Positions 1 through 7,991 of a stretch of 64,000 nucleotides of DNA are shown here, piece after piece; within the stretch, counting starts at the first letter, position 1; each line of letters begins with the position of its first letter. The notes beneath the pieces are model-generated. The model worked only from the letters and a program-made list of their open reading frames with translations. It ran no database searches and was not told the DNA's origin. This stretch comes from Micromonospora chersina (GTDB taxonomy: Bacteria > Actinomycetota > Actinomycetes > Mycobacteriales > Micromonosporaceae). Made by a program: the position numbers and the translations under genes. The DNA is taken from assembly GCF_900091475.1 (NCBI RefSeq), contig NZ_FMIB01000002.1, forward strand, positions 2,666,001 to 2,730,000. Reading direction: 5' to 3'.

Positions 1-2747
1 TCCAGCAGTTCGGTGCTGGAGCCCACCGACGGCGCCGGCTTCACGGCGGCCACGTCGGCCATCTCCTGCGCCGGCTGGGCCACCGGGCCGGTCTTCGGCT
101 CGGGCGCCTCGACCGGGGCGGAGGCGGCCATCGCGGTGAGGTCCGCACCGCTCGCCTCCGCCTCCGCCTCGGCCGCGAGCTGGGCGGCCCGCTCCTTCGC
201 GGTGAAGATGCCCAGCTCGGCGCGGCGCTCGTACGGCAGGAAGTCCAGGGCCAGGCGACGGAAGATGTAGTCCATCACCGAGGCCGCCATGCGCACGTCC
301 GGGTCGTCGGTCATGCCGGCCGGCTCGAAGCGCATGTTGGTGAACTTGCTGACGTACGTCTCCAGCGGGACGCCGTACTGGAGACCGATGGAGATGGCCA
401 CCGAGAAGGCGTCCATCACGCCGGCCAGGGTCGAGCCCTGCTTCGACATCTTGAGGAAGACCTCGCCGAGGCCGTCGTCCGGGTACGACGAGGCGGTGAG
501 GTAGCCCTCCGCGCCGCCGACCGAGAACGAGATGGTCTGCGACGGGCGCTTCTTCGGCAGGCGCTTGCGCACCGGCCGGTATTCCACGACCTTCTCCACG
601 ACCTTCTCGACCTCGGCGGCCGGGGCCTGGGTCTCGGCGGCGGTCTTGTTGTTCTTGGCGACCGAGAGCGGCTGGCCGACCTTGCAGTTGTCCCGGTAGA
701 TCGCCAGCGCCTTGAGGCCGAGCTTCCAGCCCTCGAAGTAGATCTTCTCGACGTCCTCGACGGTGGCCTGCTCGGGCATGTTGACCGTCTTGGAGATGGC
801 GCCGGAGACGAACGGCTGGATCGCCGCCATCATCCGCACGTGGCCCATCGGGGCGATCGACCGCTCGCCCATGGCGCAGTCGAAGACCGGGTAGTGCTCC
901 GGCTTGAGGCCCGGGGCGTCCACCACGTGGCCGTGGTCGGCGATGTGCTCGACGATCGCCTCGACCTGCTCCTCGGGGTAGCCGAGGCTGCGCAGGGCGC
1001 GCGGCACGGTCTGGTTGACGATCTGCATCGAGCCGCCGCCGACCAGCTTCTTGAACTTGACCAGCGCCAGGTCCGGCTCCACACCGGTCGTGTCGCAGTC
1101 CATCATGAAGCCGATGGTGCCGGTCGGCGCGAGGACGCTGGCCTGCGAGTTGCGCCAGCCGTTCTTGTCACCGATCTTGTTGCCGAGCGTCCACTGCCTG
1201 GTGGCCTCGCGCTGGACGGCGGTGGCCACGGTGCCGGTCGGCTTGATGGCGTCGTTGGCGGCGGCGTGCTTGCGCATGACCCGCTTGTGCGGCTCCGCGT
1301 TGCGGGCGTAGCCGTCGTACGGGCCGACGACGCCGGCCAGCTCGGCGGAGCGGCGGTAGGCGGTGCCGGTCATCAGCGAGGTGATCGCCGCGGCGACCTC
1401 CCGGCCCTGCTCCGAGTCGTACGGCAGGCCGGAGGCCATCAGCAGCGCGCCGAGGTTGGCGTAGCCGATGCCGAGCTGCCGGTAGGCGCGGCTGGTCTCA
1501 CCGATCTTCTCGGTCGGGAAGTCGGCGAAGCAGATCGAGATGTCCATCGCGGTGATGACGAACTCGACCGACTTGACGAACTTCTCCACCTCGAAGCCGC
1601 CGTCGGCGCGCAGGAACTTCATGAGGTTCAGCGAGGCCAGGTTGCACGAGGAGTTGTCCAGGTGCAGGTACTCCGAGCACGGGTTCGACGCGGTGATCCG
1701 CCCGGTCTCCGGGCAGGTGTGCCAGTCGTTGATGGTGTCGTCGTACTGGAGGCCGGGGTCGGCGCACTCCCAGGCCGCCTGGGAGATGCTGCGGAACAGG
1801 TTCTTGGCGTCGATCGTCTCGATGACCTGGCCGTCGAGCCGGCCGCGCAGGTCGAAGCCGCCGCCGTTCTCCACAGCGGTCATGAACTCGTCGGAGACCC
1901 GGACCGAGTTGTTGGCGTTCTGGTACTGCACGCTGACGATGTCGGCGCCGCCCAGGTCCATGTCGAAGCCGGCGTCCCGCAGCGCGCGGATCTTGTCCTC
2001 CTCGCGCGCCTTGGTGACCACGAACTCCTGGATGTCCGGGTGGTCCACGTCGAGGATGACCATCTTGGCCGCCCGCCGGGTGGCGCCGCCGGACTTGATG
2101 GTGCCGGCGGAGGCGTCCGCGCCGCGCATGAAGCTGACCGGGCCGGAGGCGTTGCCACCGGAGGACAGCAGCTCCCGGGAGGAGCGGATCCGGGACAGGT
2201 TGACGCCGGAGCCGGAGCCGCCCTTGAAGATCAGCCCCTCCTCCTTGTACCAGTCCAGGATGGAGTCCATCGAGTCGTCGACGGACAGGATGAAGCAGGC
2301 GCTGACCTGCTGCGGCGACGGCGTGCCGACGTTGAACCAGACCGGCGAGTTGAAGCTGAACACCTGGTGCAGCAGCATCCAGGTCAGCTCGTGCGCGAAC
2401 ACCTCGGCGTCGGCCGGGGTGGCGAAGTAGCCGTACTCCTCACCGGCGGTGCGGTAGGTGCCGACCACCCGGTCGATCAGCTGCTTGAGCGACCACTCCC
2501 GCTCCGGGGTCCCCACCGCTCCCCGGAAGTACTTGGTGGTCACGATGTTGGCCGCGTTGACCGACCAGGACTCGGGGAACTCCACCCCGCGCTGCTCGAA
2601 GTTGATCGAACCGTCCCGCCAGTTCGTCATCACGACGTCGCGGCGCTCCCAGGTGACCTCGTCGTAGGGATGCACCCCCTCGGTCGTCCAGACGCGCTCG
2701 ATCTTCAGCCCTGTCCCGGCCTTGTTCCGTGACTTGCTGGTCGTCAC
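1..2747 (-). CDS. nrdJ: Vitamin B12-dependent class II ribonucleotide reductase (3' end beyond window)
   Basis: Reduces ribonucleotides to deoxyribonucleotides with adenosylcobalamin as radical source, so it needs neither oxygen nor an NrdB subunit. The GTG at 2747 opens MTTSKSRNKAGTGLKIERVW, and about 915 residues lie in the window; the C-terminus runs off base 1. The translation contains the class II signature NPCSEY with the active-site cysteine, and the stretch GNASGPVSFMRGADASAGT. It follows nrdR by 67 bp on the same strand, the usual nrdRJ operon of actinobacteria. I see no cobalamin riboswitch in the short leader. Several long open frames on the opposite strand are GC-bias shadows. Identity is secure; only the 3' end is missing. 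Confidence 0.96.
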   Translation of the reverse strand, partial: MTTSKSRNKAGTGLKIERVWTTEGVHPYDEVTWERRDVVMTNWRDGSINFEQRGVEFPESWSVNAANIVTTKYFRGAVGTPEREWSLKQLIDRVVGTYRTAGEEYGYFATPADAEVFAHELTWMLLHQVFSFNSPVWFNVGTPSPQQVSACFILSVDDSMDSILDWYKEEGLIFKGGSGSGVNLSRIRSSRELLSSGGNASGPVSFMRGADASAGTIKSGGATRRAAKMVILDVDHPDIQEFVVTKAREEDKIRALRDAGFDMDLGGADIVSVQYQNANNSVRVSDEFMTAVENGGGFDLRGRLDGQVIETIDAKNLFRSISQAAWECADPGLQYDDTINDWHTCPETGRITASNPCSEYLHLDNSSCNLASLNLMKFLRADGGFEVEKFVKSVEFVITAMDISICFADFPTEKIGETSRAYRQLGIGYANLGALLMASGLPYDSEQGREVAAAITSLMTGTAYRRSAELAGVVGPYDGYARNAEPHKRVMRKHAAANDAIKPTGTVATAVQREATRQWTLGNKIGDKNGWRNSQASVLAPTGTIGFMMDCDTTGVEPDLALVKFKKLVGGGSMQIVNQTVPRALRSLGYPEEQVEAIVEHIADHGHVVDAPGLKPEHYPVFDCAMGERSIAPMGHVRMMAAIQPFVSGAISKTVNMPEQATVEDVEKIYFEGWKLGLKALAIYRDNCKVGQPLSVAKNNKTAAETQAPAAEVEKVVEKVVEYRPVRKRLPKKRPSQTISFSVGGAEGYLTASSYPDDGLGEVFLKMSKQGSTLAGVMDAFSVAISIGLQYGVPLETYVSKFTNMRFEPAGMTDDPDVRMAASVMDYIFRRLALDFLPYERRAELGIFTAKERAAQLAAEAEAEASGADLTAMAASAPVEAPEPKTGPVAQPAQEMADVAAVKPAPSVGSSTELL

Positions 2748-2814
2748 GCCCTCGCCCCCCTCGTCAGCGCGGTCACCCACCGCGCGTCGTCAAACTGTCA
2801 GAAATCCGTGAAAC

Positions 2815-3309
2815 TCAACTGGTCGCGCCGGCGGCCTCGACGGCCCCGGCACCCTCCCGCGCCCGCGCGGCGGCCCGCAGCGTCTCGATCTCGCGCTCGA
2901 AGTCGGCGAGCGAGTCGAAGGAGCGGTAGACGCTGGCGAACCGCAGGTACGCCACCTCGTCGAGGTCGCGCAGCGGCCCGAGGATGGCCAGCCCGACCTC
3001 GTTGCTGGGGATCTCGGCGGCCCCCTTGGCCCGGACGGTCTCCTCCACCTTCTGCGCGAGCAGCGCGATGGAGTCGTCGTCGACCGGCCGTCCCTGGCAC
3101 GCCTTGCGCACCCCGCCGATGATCTTGGTGCGGCTGAACGGCTCGGTCACCCCGCTGCGCTTGACCACCGCGAGCACCGCCTCCTCGACGGTGGTGAACC
3201 GCTTGCCGCACTCGGGGCAGGACCGCCGCCGCCGGATGAGCTGGCCGTCGTCGGCCTCCCGCGAGTCGACCACCCGGGAGTCGGCGTGCCGGCAGTACGG
3301 ACACCGCAT
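2815..3309 (-). CDS. nrdR: Transcriptional repressor NrdR
   Basis: Zinc-ribbon/ATP-cone repressor that senses ATP/dATP and binds NrdR boxes ahead of ribonucleotide reductase genes. The protein is 164 aa. The start ATG at 3309 gives [18 protein letters not shown] and is preceded by AAGGAGG at good spacing; an upstream in-frame methionine would add residues before the zinc ribbon and is less likely. Zinc ligands are Cys3, Cys6, Cys31 and Cys34, followed by the ATP-cone from about residue 46. It heads the nrdR-nrdJ operon and faces lexA divergently. Two candidate NrdR boxes upstream suggest autoregulation. Confidence 0.96.
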   Translation of the reverse strand: MRCPYCRHADSRVVDSREADDGQLIRRRRSCPECGKRFTTVEEAVLAVVKRSGVTEPFSRTKIIGGVRKACQGRPVDDDSIALLAQKVEETVRAKGAAEIPSNEVGLAILGPLRDLDEVAYLRFASVYRSFDSLADFEREIETLRAAARAREGAGAVEAAGATS

Positions 3310-3430
3310 CGCCTGACCTCCTTCATCGACCGCGGCCCACCGCCCGCCTCCGGGCACACGTCACCGCGGCGGCACCATCTCTCGATGGCCGCCGCCGGGT
3401 CGGCGGTGCGGGAGTGCGGTCGGTAACCGG

Positions 3431-3446
3431 ACCCAACCTGTAGGCA
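3431..3446. promoter_or_regulatory. Candidate NrdR box 1
   Basis: The 16-mer has core CAACCTGTAG at 3434-3443, matching 7 of 10 positions of the NrdR-box core pattern CwAtATaTwG. Its core starts exactly 32 bp from that of box 2, about three helical turns, the tandem arrangement typical of NrdR sites. It lies about 125 bp upstream of the nrdR start. The match is degenerate; support comes mainly from the spacing and the gene downstream. Confidence 0.45.
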
Positions 3447-3462
3447 ACTTACGCCCGTGTAA

Positions 3463-3478
3463 CCACAACATCTAGGGG
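3463..3478. promoter_or_regulatory. Candidate NrdR box 2
   Basis: The 16-mer CCACAACATCTAGGGG has core CAACATCTAG at 3466-3475, matching 8 of 10 positions of CwAtATaTwG. It is the better of the pair and sits about 155 bp upstream of nrdR. Binding of NrdR here would give negative autoregulation of nrdR-nrdJ. Confidence 0.55.
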
Positions 3479-3621
3479 TCGACCGTATGTCGTCGCACTA
3501 GCGAGGTCAAGTTGAGCGGCGTGTCCGGCGAGTCGCCAGAATCACGTGCCCGTGCCGTCTCGTCCCGCCGTACCGAGGAGCCCAACGGCCGGGCGCCGCC
3601 GGGGTCACGGGCCGCCGGGAT

Positions 3622-3635
3622 GGAACATGCGTTCG
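3622..3635. promoter_or_regulatory. SOS (LexA) box, most distal of three
   Basis: GGAACATGCGTTCG has the GAAC-N4-GTTC core of the actinobacterial LexA operator and fits CGAACRNRYGTTYG except at position 1. It lies 219 bp upstream of the chosen lexA GTG. LexA repression of its own gene is the rule in actinobacteria. Confidence 0.7.
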
Positions 3636-3655
3636 AGAGCGACGTACCATTTATC

Positions 3656-3669
3656 AGAACAGGCGTTCG
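3656..3669. promoter_or_regulatory. SOS (LexA) box, middle
   Basis: AGAACAGGCGTTCG matches CGAACRNRYGTTYG at 13 of 14 positions. Its start is 34 bp downstream of the first box. Confidence 0.65.
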
Positions 3670-3707
3670 GAAATCCAGGATTTCGGGGCGACACGCCGAC
3701 AACAGGT

Positions 3708-3721
3708 CGTACAGATGTTTG
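3708..3721. promoter_or_regulatory. SOS (LexA) box, proximal
   Basis: CGTACAGATGTTTG matches CGAACRNRYGTTYG at 13 of 14 positions (T for A at position 3). It lies 52 bp downstream of the middle box and 133 bp before the lexA start codon. Confidence 0.55.
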
Positions 3722-3853
3722 AAAATGGCCGATCTCACCTATACGGTCAACAACGACCGGGCGCGGCTGATCGCCGCGGGCCGGTCGGGAGCACCACCTG
3801 AGCACGCACCACGAGCCGACGAGGCACCCAGCGCCGACCAGGGAGGGACGGAC

Positions 3854-4636
3854 GTGACCGAGGACCGGGCCAGCCGGCAGAAGAACCCGCAGCCGATCGA
3901 CGGGGCGGGTCCGCCGGCGACCCGTCGACCCCGCACCGCACGCAGCCGGGCGGCCCAGCCCGCCGTGCGTCCGGTCACCCCGGTGGTCAGCAGCTTCCCC
4001 GACCCGACGACCGTCGACCTCACGGCCCGGCAGCGCCGGATCCTGGAGTTCATCCGCACCTGGGTGGAGCGCCACGGCTACCCGCCGAGCGTGCGCGAGA
4101 TCGGCGAGGCGGTCGGCCTGGTCTCCCCGTCCAGCGTCGCCTACCAGCTCAAGGAGCTGGAGAAGAAGGGCTTCCTGCGCCGCGACCCGAACCGGCCGCG
4201 CGCCGTGGACGTCCGGGCCCCCGGCGACATCGACGACGAGGCGGCGCGCGCCCAGCGCCCCGCCCCGGCGTACGTGCCGATGCTGGGTCGGATCGCCGCC
4301 GGTGGCCCGATCCTCGCCGAGCAGGCGGTGGAGGACATCTTCCCCCTCCCCCGCGAGCTGGTCGGTGAGGGCGAGGTCTTCATGCTCCAGGTCAAGGGCG
4401 ACTCGATGCTCGACGCGGCGATCTGCGACGGCGACTGGGTGGTGGTCCGGCAGCAGCCGACCGCCGAGGTCGGCGACATCGTGGCGGCCATGCTCGACGG
4501 CGAGGCGACCGTGAAGACCTACCGGCGGCGCGACGGGCACGTCTGGCTGATGCCGCAGAACCCGGCCTTCGACCCGATCCCGGGCGACGACGCCACCATC
4601 ATGGGTCGCGTGGTCGCCGTGCTGCGCCGCATCTGA
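3854..4636 (+). CDS. lexA: SOS repressor LexA
   Basis: Represses SOS genes and is inactivated by RecA-stimulated self-cleavage. The chosen GTG at 3854 follows GGGAGGGA and gives 260 aa, normal for actinobacteria; the frame stays open upstream but crosses the SOS boxes. Residues 1-55 are a Pro/Arg-rich extension, about 56-120 the winged HTH, and 140-260 the peptidase domain. The cleavage site is Ala149-Gly150 (GRIAAGGP), with catalytic Ser184 (KGDSM) and Lys221. Three operators lie upstream, a strong terminator follows, and recA at 28.6 kb carries a matching box. Confidence 0.95.
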   Translation: MTEDRASRQKNPQPIDGAGPPATRRPRTARSRAAQPAVRPVTPVVSSFPDPTTVDLTARQRRILEFIRTWVERHGYPPSVREIGEAVGLVSPSSVAYQLKELEKKGFLRRDPNRPRAVDVRAPGDIDDEAARAQRPAPAYVPMLGRIAAGGPILAEQAVEDIFPLPRELVGEGEVFMLQVKGDSMLDAAICDGDWVVVRQQPTAEVGDIVAAMLDGEATVKTYRRRDGHVWLMPQNPAFDPIPGDDATIMGRVVAVLRRI

Positions 4637-4648
4637 GACCACAGAAAA

Positions 4649-4678
4649 GGGGGGTGACCGGCGGTCACCCCCCTTTTT
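4649..4678 (+). terminator. Rho-independent terminator after lexA
   Basis: An 11-bp perfect stem (GGGGGGTGACC / GGTCACCCCCC) with a 3-nt GGC loop is followed by TTTTT. It starts 13 bp after the lexA stop. Four A residues precede the stem, so it may also serve the convergent gene ending at 4686. This is the most classical intrinsic terminator in the window. Confidence 0.9.
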
Positions 4679-4685
4679 CCTGCGC

Positions 4686-6281
4686 TCAGTAGCGGTCGCC
4701 CCGGTACTCCCGGCCCCCGCCGGAGACCTGGCCGTACTGCTGGCCCCGGCCGCCGTAGCCGCCGTCCCGGCGATCGGGCTCCCGGCGCGGCGGTTCGGCG
4801 CGCCCGGGGCCGTAGCCGCCACCGCCGCCCGGCCCGCCACCGCCGCCCGGCCGGCCACCGCCGTAGCCGCCACCGCCCGATCCCCCGCCGTAGACGCCGC
4901 CACCCTGCGGGCGGCCACCGCCCTGCGGGCCGCCGCCGTAGACCGCGCCGCCGCGACCGCCGCCGCCCTGCGGTCGGCCGCCGCCGTAGACCCCGCCGGC
5001 CGGGCGCCCGCCGTTGGCCGGGGCGCCGCCGTAGACCCCGCCCTGGCCGCCACCGCCGCCGTAGACGCCGCCGCGCGGCGGGACGTCGGGCCGGTTCGCC
5101 GGCGGGTAGCCGGGGTTGCCCGGGAACCCGTCGCCGCCCTCGTCGGTGGGGTCGGCGGGCGGCGCCGGCTTGCGGCGGGCCTTCAGGATGCCGAAGATGC
5201 CCGCGCCGACCATGAGCGCGCCCAGCACGCCGACCGCCGCGATGAGGTACGTGATCTCGTCCAGGCTGAGCCCCTCGATCCAGGACTTCTGCGCGGCCGG
5301 CTTGGTGGCGTCCTTGCCGGCGTTGGGCAGCGCCTCGACCCCTGTGGTGGCCGGGGCGTAGCTGAGGACGTCGATCGGGTCCGTGGCGTCCAGGAGGCCG
5401 CCGTCGGAGACGGTGACGAAGGACTTGCCGTCCGCCGTGTAGGAGATGGCCTCGCCGAACGGGTCGGCGAGCGGGGTCACCCGCGGCTTGCCGGTGGTCA
5501 GCGCGGCGACGATGTTGCCGCCGGTCACGTCGAACTCGAAGGCGTCGCCGTAGGTGCGCACCACCACCTTGCTGCCGTCGGGCGAGCGGGCTGCGCCGGT
5601 GACCAGCAGCCGGCCGGGGCCGCCCAGCTTGTTCTCGGTGTTGGTCTTGGGGAGCGTGAACTCGCCGACCTTCTTCATCGGGATCGGCTCGGTGTCCGCG
5701 GTGCTCTTCAGCTTCGCCGTGGGCGTGAAGATCTCCGACTTGCCGGAGAGGTCCTTCGTGATGACCAGCGGCAGGTTGTCGTCGCCGACGAGCAGCGCCT
5801 CGGCGTCGTGCGGCTCGTTGCCCGGGTAGGTCAGCCGGTGCAGCACCGGCTGCTTCGACCCGCTCAGCGGCATGATCCAGACCGCGACCCGCTCCCGGCG
5901 GGTCTTGGCCTCGACGTTGTCGCCGGTGTCGGCGATCCAGAGGTTCTTCTTGTCCGGCGCGAGAGCCAGGTCCTCGGTGTCACGAGGCCCCGGATCCGGG
6001 TATCGGACCGGGTCCTTCGCGATCTCGCACTTGGTGTCGAGGAAGAAGATCCGCTTGCGGCTCTCGTCCTCGCTGCCGTCGTTGATCACGACGTAGCCGG
6101 TGCTGGTGGCGACGATGCCGGACAGCTCCCGGAGTCGCTTGTCCTCGATCGTGCACTTCTTCTTGGGAGCCGCGGCCAGCACGGGGGCCGCGGCGGGAGC
6201 CGCCAGGGCCAGCCCGGCCGGCGCCACGACCGCGCCGACGACGCCCAGCGCGATCGTGACCGAGTAGACAGCGTGCCGCAT
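4686..6281 (-). CDS. Membrane-anchored surface protein with Gly/Tyr-rich tail, function unknown
   Basis: 531 aa from the ATG at 6281 (MRHAVYSVTIALGVVG). An Ala-rich signal peptide occupies roughly residues 1-35. The extracellular part has propeller-like phrases (LSGIVATSTGYVVINDGS, DTEDLALAPDKKNLWIADTGDN, DAEALLVGDD) seen in actinobacterial proteins of unknown role. One membrane helix near residue 350 (ITYLIAAVGVLGALMVGAG) is followed by a basic stop-transfer KARRK. About 150 residues of GGVYGGG/RPQGGG low-complexity sequence follow and should lie in the cytoplasm. I do not recognise a specific function. The gene is convergent with lexA and closely follows hflX on the same strand. Confidence 0.8.
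   Translation of the reverse strand: MRHAVYSVTIALGVVGAVVAPAGLALAAPAAAPVLAAAPKKKCTIEDKRLRELSGIVATSTGYVVINDGSEDESRKRIFFLDTKCEIAKDPVRYPDPGPRDTEDLALAPDKKNLWIADTGDNVEAKTRRERVAVWIMPLSGSKQPVLHRLTYPGNEPHDAEALLVGDDNLPLVITKDLSGKSEIFTPTAKLKSTADTEPIPMKKVGEFTLPKTNTENKLGGPGRLLVTGAARSPDGSKVVVRTYGDAFEFDVTGGNIVAALTTGKPRVTPLADPFGEAISYTADGKSFVTVSDGGLLDATDPIDVLSYAPATTGVEALPNAGKDATKPAAQKSWIEGLSLDEITYLIAAVGVLGALMVGAGIFGILKARRKPAPPADPTDEGGDGFPGNPGYPPANRPDVPPRGGVYGGGGGQGGVYGGAPANGGRPAGGVYGGGRPQGGGGRGGAVYGGGPQGGGRPQGGGVYGGGSGGGGYGGGRPGGGGGPGGGGGYGPGRAEPPRREPDRRDGGYGGRGQQYGQVSGGGREYRGDRY
4700..5100 (-). repeat. Degenerate coding repeat, Gly/Tyr/Pro-rich tail
   Basis: Imperfect in-frame repeats of short units encoding GGVYGGG, RPQGGG and GYGGG form the C-terminal tail of the membrane protein at 4686-6281. 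The DNA is almost pure CCG/GCC/GTA triplet runs, so length variation by slippage is likely between strains. Confidence 0.75.
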
Positions 6282-6331
6282 GGCGCCAAGTGTCGCACGA
6301 CCCGCGTTTCCGGCGGGTGACGCCGGACGGC

Positions 6332-7846
6332 TCACCGCCCGGCGCCCACCCGTTCCTCGCTGGTGAGCCGGTCCCCCGCCCGGTACGGCGCGAGTTCGGC
6401 GGCCAGCGCCTGACCCACCCGGACGTGCAGCAGCGTGCCCTCGGGCAGGTGCGCGGTGCTCAGCACCTCGCCCTGCCGGTGCACCCGGGCCACCAGGTCA
6501 CCCCTGTCGTACGGAAGCACCGCCCGGACCTCGACGGCCGGCCGCGGCAGCCGCTGCTCGATCGCCTCGCGCAGGCCGTCGATCCCGCGCCCGCTGTGCG
6601 CGGAGACGAGGACCGCCTCCGGCCAGAGCCGCTTGAGCCGCAGCAGCGTCTCCTCGTCGGTGGCGTCGGTCTTGTTGACCACCAGCAGCTCGGGCAGCCG
6701 GTCGGCGCCCACCTCGGCGAGCACCTCGCGGACCGCCCGGACCTGCTCCTCCGGGTCGGGGTGGGTGCCGTCGACCACGTGCACCACCAGGTCGGCGTCG
6801 CCGACCTCCTCCAGCGTCGAGCGGAACGCCTCGACGATCTGGTGCGGCAGGTGCCGGACGAACCCCACCGTGTCGGAGAGGGTGTAGAGCCGGCCGTCGG
6901 AGGTGGTGGCTCGGCGGGTGGTCGGGTCCAGGGTGGCGAACAGCGCGTTCTCCACCAGCACGCCCGCCCCGGTGAGGCGGTTGAGCAGGCTGGACTTGCC
7001 GGCGTTGGTGTAGCCGGCGATGGCCACCGCGGGCACCGCGTTGCGGGAGCGGCGGGCACGCTTGGTCTGGCGTACCGTCGTCATGCTCTTGATCTCGCGG
7101 CGCAGCCGCGCGATCCGGTGCCGGATCCGGCGCCGGTCGGTCTCGAGCTTGGTCTCACCGGGACCGCGCAGGCCCACGCCGCCGCCGGCGCCACCGCCGC
7201 GGCCGCTGCCGCCGGTCTGCCGGGAGAGGGTCTCACCCCAACCGCGCAGTCGCGGCAGCAGGTATTCGAGCTGGGCCAGCTCGACCTGCGCCTTGCCCTC
7301 GCGGCTCTTGGCGTGCTGGGCGAAGATGTCGAGGATCAGGGCGGTGCGGTCGACCACCTTGACCTTGGTGCGCTGCTCCAGGTTGCGCAGTTGCGACGGC
7401 GACAGCTCACCGTCGCAGATGACCGTGTCGGCGCCGGTGGCGAGCACCACCGCGCCCAGGTCGTCGACCTTGCCCCGACCGATGTACGTCGCCGGGTCGG
7501 GCCGGTTGCGCCGCTGGATCAGCCCCTCGAGCACCTGCGAGCCGGCCGTCTCGGCCAGCGCCGCCAGCTCGGTGAGGCTGTTGTCGGCGTCGTCCTGGGT
7601 CCCCTCGGTCCAGACGCCCACGAGGACGACCCGCTCCAGCCGGAGCTGGCGGTATTCGACCTCGGTGATGTCGGTGAGCTCGGTGGAGAGGCCGGGGACC
7701 CGCCGCAGCGCCTGCCGCTCCGACAGCTCGTACTCGCCGGTGGTGGCGTCGAGCTCGTCGTCCTCGTAGGGAAGGAAGGTCTCCTGCTCTCGCAAACCGC
7801 GACTCCTGTCCGTTATGTCTTTTGTCGGGGCATTTCCCGTTCGCAT
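6332..7846 (-). CDS. hflX: GTPase HflX
   Basis: Ribosome-associated GTPase of the Obg-HflX group that splits or rescues stalled 70S ribosomes under stress. The N-terminal HflX domain carries YIGRGKVDDL and VVDRTALILDIFAQHA; a glycine-rich linker (GGSGRGGGAGGGVG) precedes RGPGETKLETDRR. The G domain has G1 GYTNAGKSS, G2/G3 TLDPTTRR and DTVGFV, and G4 NKTD. The start is uncertain: ATG 7846 has AGGA just upstream, while ATG 7852 would add two residues. About 504 aa. It is divergent from the malic enzyme gene. Confidence 0.94.
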   Translation of the reverse strand: MRTGNAPTKDITDRSRGLREQETFLPYEDDELDATTGEYELSERQALRRVPGLSTELTDITEVEYRQLRLERVVLVGVWTEGTQDDADNSLTELAALAETAGSQVLEGLIQRRNRPDPATYIGRGKVDDLGAVVLATGADTVICDGELSPSQLRNLEQRTKVKVVDRTALILDIFAQHAKSREGKAQVELAQLEYLLPRLRGWGETLSRQTGGSGRGGGAGGGVGLRGPGETKLETDRRRIRHRIARLRREIKSMTTVRQTKRARRSRNAVPAVAIAGYTNAGKSSLLNRLTGAGVLVENALFATLDPTTRRATTSDGRLYTLSDTVGFVRHLPHQIVEAFRSTLEEVGDADLVVHVVDGTHPDPEEQVRAVREVLAEVGADRLPELLVVNKTDATDEETLLRLKRLWPEAVLVSAHSGRGIDGLREAIEQRLPRPAVEVRAVLPYDRGDLVARVHRQGEVLSTAHLPEGTLLHVRVGQALAAELAPYRAGDRLTSEERVGAGR

Positions 7847-7991
7847 GAGCATCCTGACACGTACCAACGCGCCACGCACCTGCTATATGCCCGTGGCGCT
7901 ACTAACCGGTAGCGGGGTCGGATGCCAGCCGACCAGGGTGGGCGAGTAGAAATGCCAGGCGAGCCGCTCAGCGCCGACGGAGGAGTTCTAC

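Larger units (their letters stand above)
3310..3853. promoter_or_regulatory. Divergent nrdR/lexA control region
   Basis: About 540 bp without a convincing gene separates the nrdR and lexA start codons. It is less G/C-rich than the coding DNA around it. It contains two candidate NrdR boxes on the nrdR side (3431-3446 and 3463-3478) and three candidate SOS boxes on the lexA side (3622-3635, 3656-3669, 3708-3721). The lexA reading frame remains open back to 3512, but that stretch runs through the operators, so I treat it as non-coding. Promoter -10/-35 elements could not be fixed by eye. Confidence 0.6.

Noticed and set aside
840..2732. A 630-codon open frame on the plus strand opposite nrdJ
   Set aside because: Arg/Gly/Val/Leu-biased translation of antisense high-GC DNA; the minus strand encodes an unmistakable class II ribonucleotide reductase.
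3512..3853. N-terminal extension of lexA by 114 codons
   Set aside because: The extension would be encoded across three SOS operators and lacks any LexA homology; GTG 3854 has a strong ribosome-binding site.
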